A stretch of DNA of 5,295 nt from Mollicutes bacterium. GTDB taxonomy: Bacteria > Bacillota_I > Bacilli_A > RF39 > UBA660. Position numbers and translations under genes: made by a program. Below are positions 5,294-5,295 of the stretch, in pieces. A model generated the notes under the pieces. It searched no databases and was not told the DNA's origin. It was given only the letters and a program-made list of their open reading frames with translations. The DNA lies in NCBI GenBank assembly GCA_004552445.1, contig SFOJ01000046.1, forward strand, positions 1-5,295, given 5' to 3'. The first letter of the stretch is position 1, and every line of letters starts with the position of its first letter.

Positions 5294-5295
5294 TA

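Noticed and set aside
1..5295. Mycoplasma-type genetic code (TGA as tryptophan)
   Set aside because: All 11 Trp codons in the intact genes are TGG, and the hydrolase uses TGA as its stop in a well-placed ATGA overlap.
1..5295. Mobile element, CRISPR array, tRNA or rRNA
   Set aside because: No transposase or integrase motifs, no spaced direct repeats and no tRNA-like cloverleaf or rRNA-like conserved sequence were seen on either strand.

Overview
The window is a short, very AT-rich stretch of bacterial chromosome, most likely from a low-GC Bacillota/Mycoplasmatota-type organism (an inference from base composition, AGA-dominated arginine codons, AGGAG-type ribosome binding sites and the gene families present). 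All 11 tryptophan codons in the intact genes are TGG, so the standard bacterial code fits and the Mycoplasma TGA=Trp code does not. Nothing points to a phage, an insertion sequence, a CRISPR array or an RNA gene.

Layout. (1) Positions 1-270 hold the last 89 codons of a DUF2130 (COG4487-like) coiled-coil protein, ending in an AU-rich terminator hairpin that runs into the promoter of the next gene. (2) 385-1425 (+) encodes a stand-alone SWIM zinc-finger protein. (3) 1422-1946 (-) converges on it, sharing a TTAA as the two stop codons, and encodes a small XRE-like helix-turn-helix protein. Its domain matches, from memory, the C-terminal part of many Bacillota macro-domain proteins, but the macro domain is absent. 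(4) 2033-2590 (+), divergent from gene 3, encodes a compact von Willebrand A (VWA) protein with an intact metal-binding MIDAS site. An 86-bp intergenic region between the two carries a perfect 8-bp inverted repeat. (5) 2643-3395 and 3392-5293 (+) form a translationally coupled pair with its own promoter: an alpha/beta hydrolase with a complete Ser-Asp-His triad, and a DUF2207 membrane protein with a Gly-Phe-Ser-rich tail.

How the parts may work together. The HTH/VWA divergent pair is the most system-like unit: a DNA-binding-type protein that appears to be read from a leaderless mRNA, with a palindrome over its own -35 region, facing a VWA protein that lacks about 20 residues found in the relatives I remember. 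This suggests an autoregulated two-gene module, but its function is unknown. The hydrolase/DUF2207 pair looks like a cell-envelope or lipid-related operon. The coding calls for the SWIM, VWA, hydrolase and DUF2207 genes are firm at family level; none of the physiological roles is established from sequence alone.
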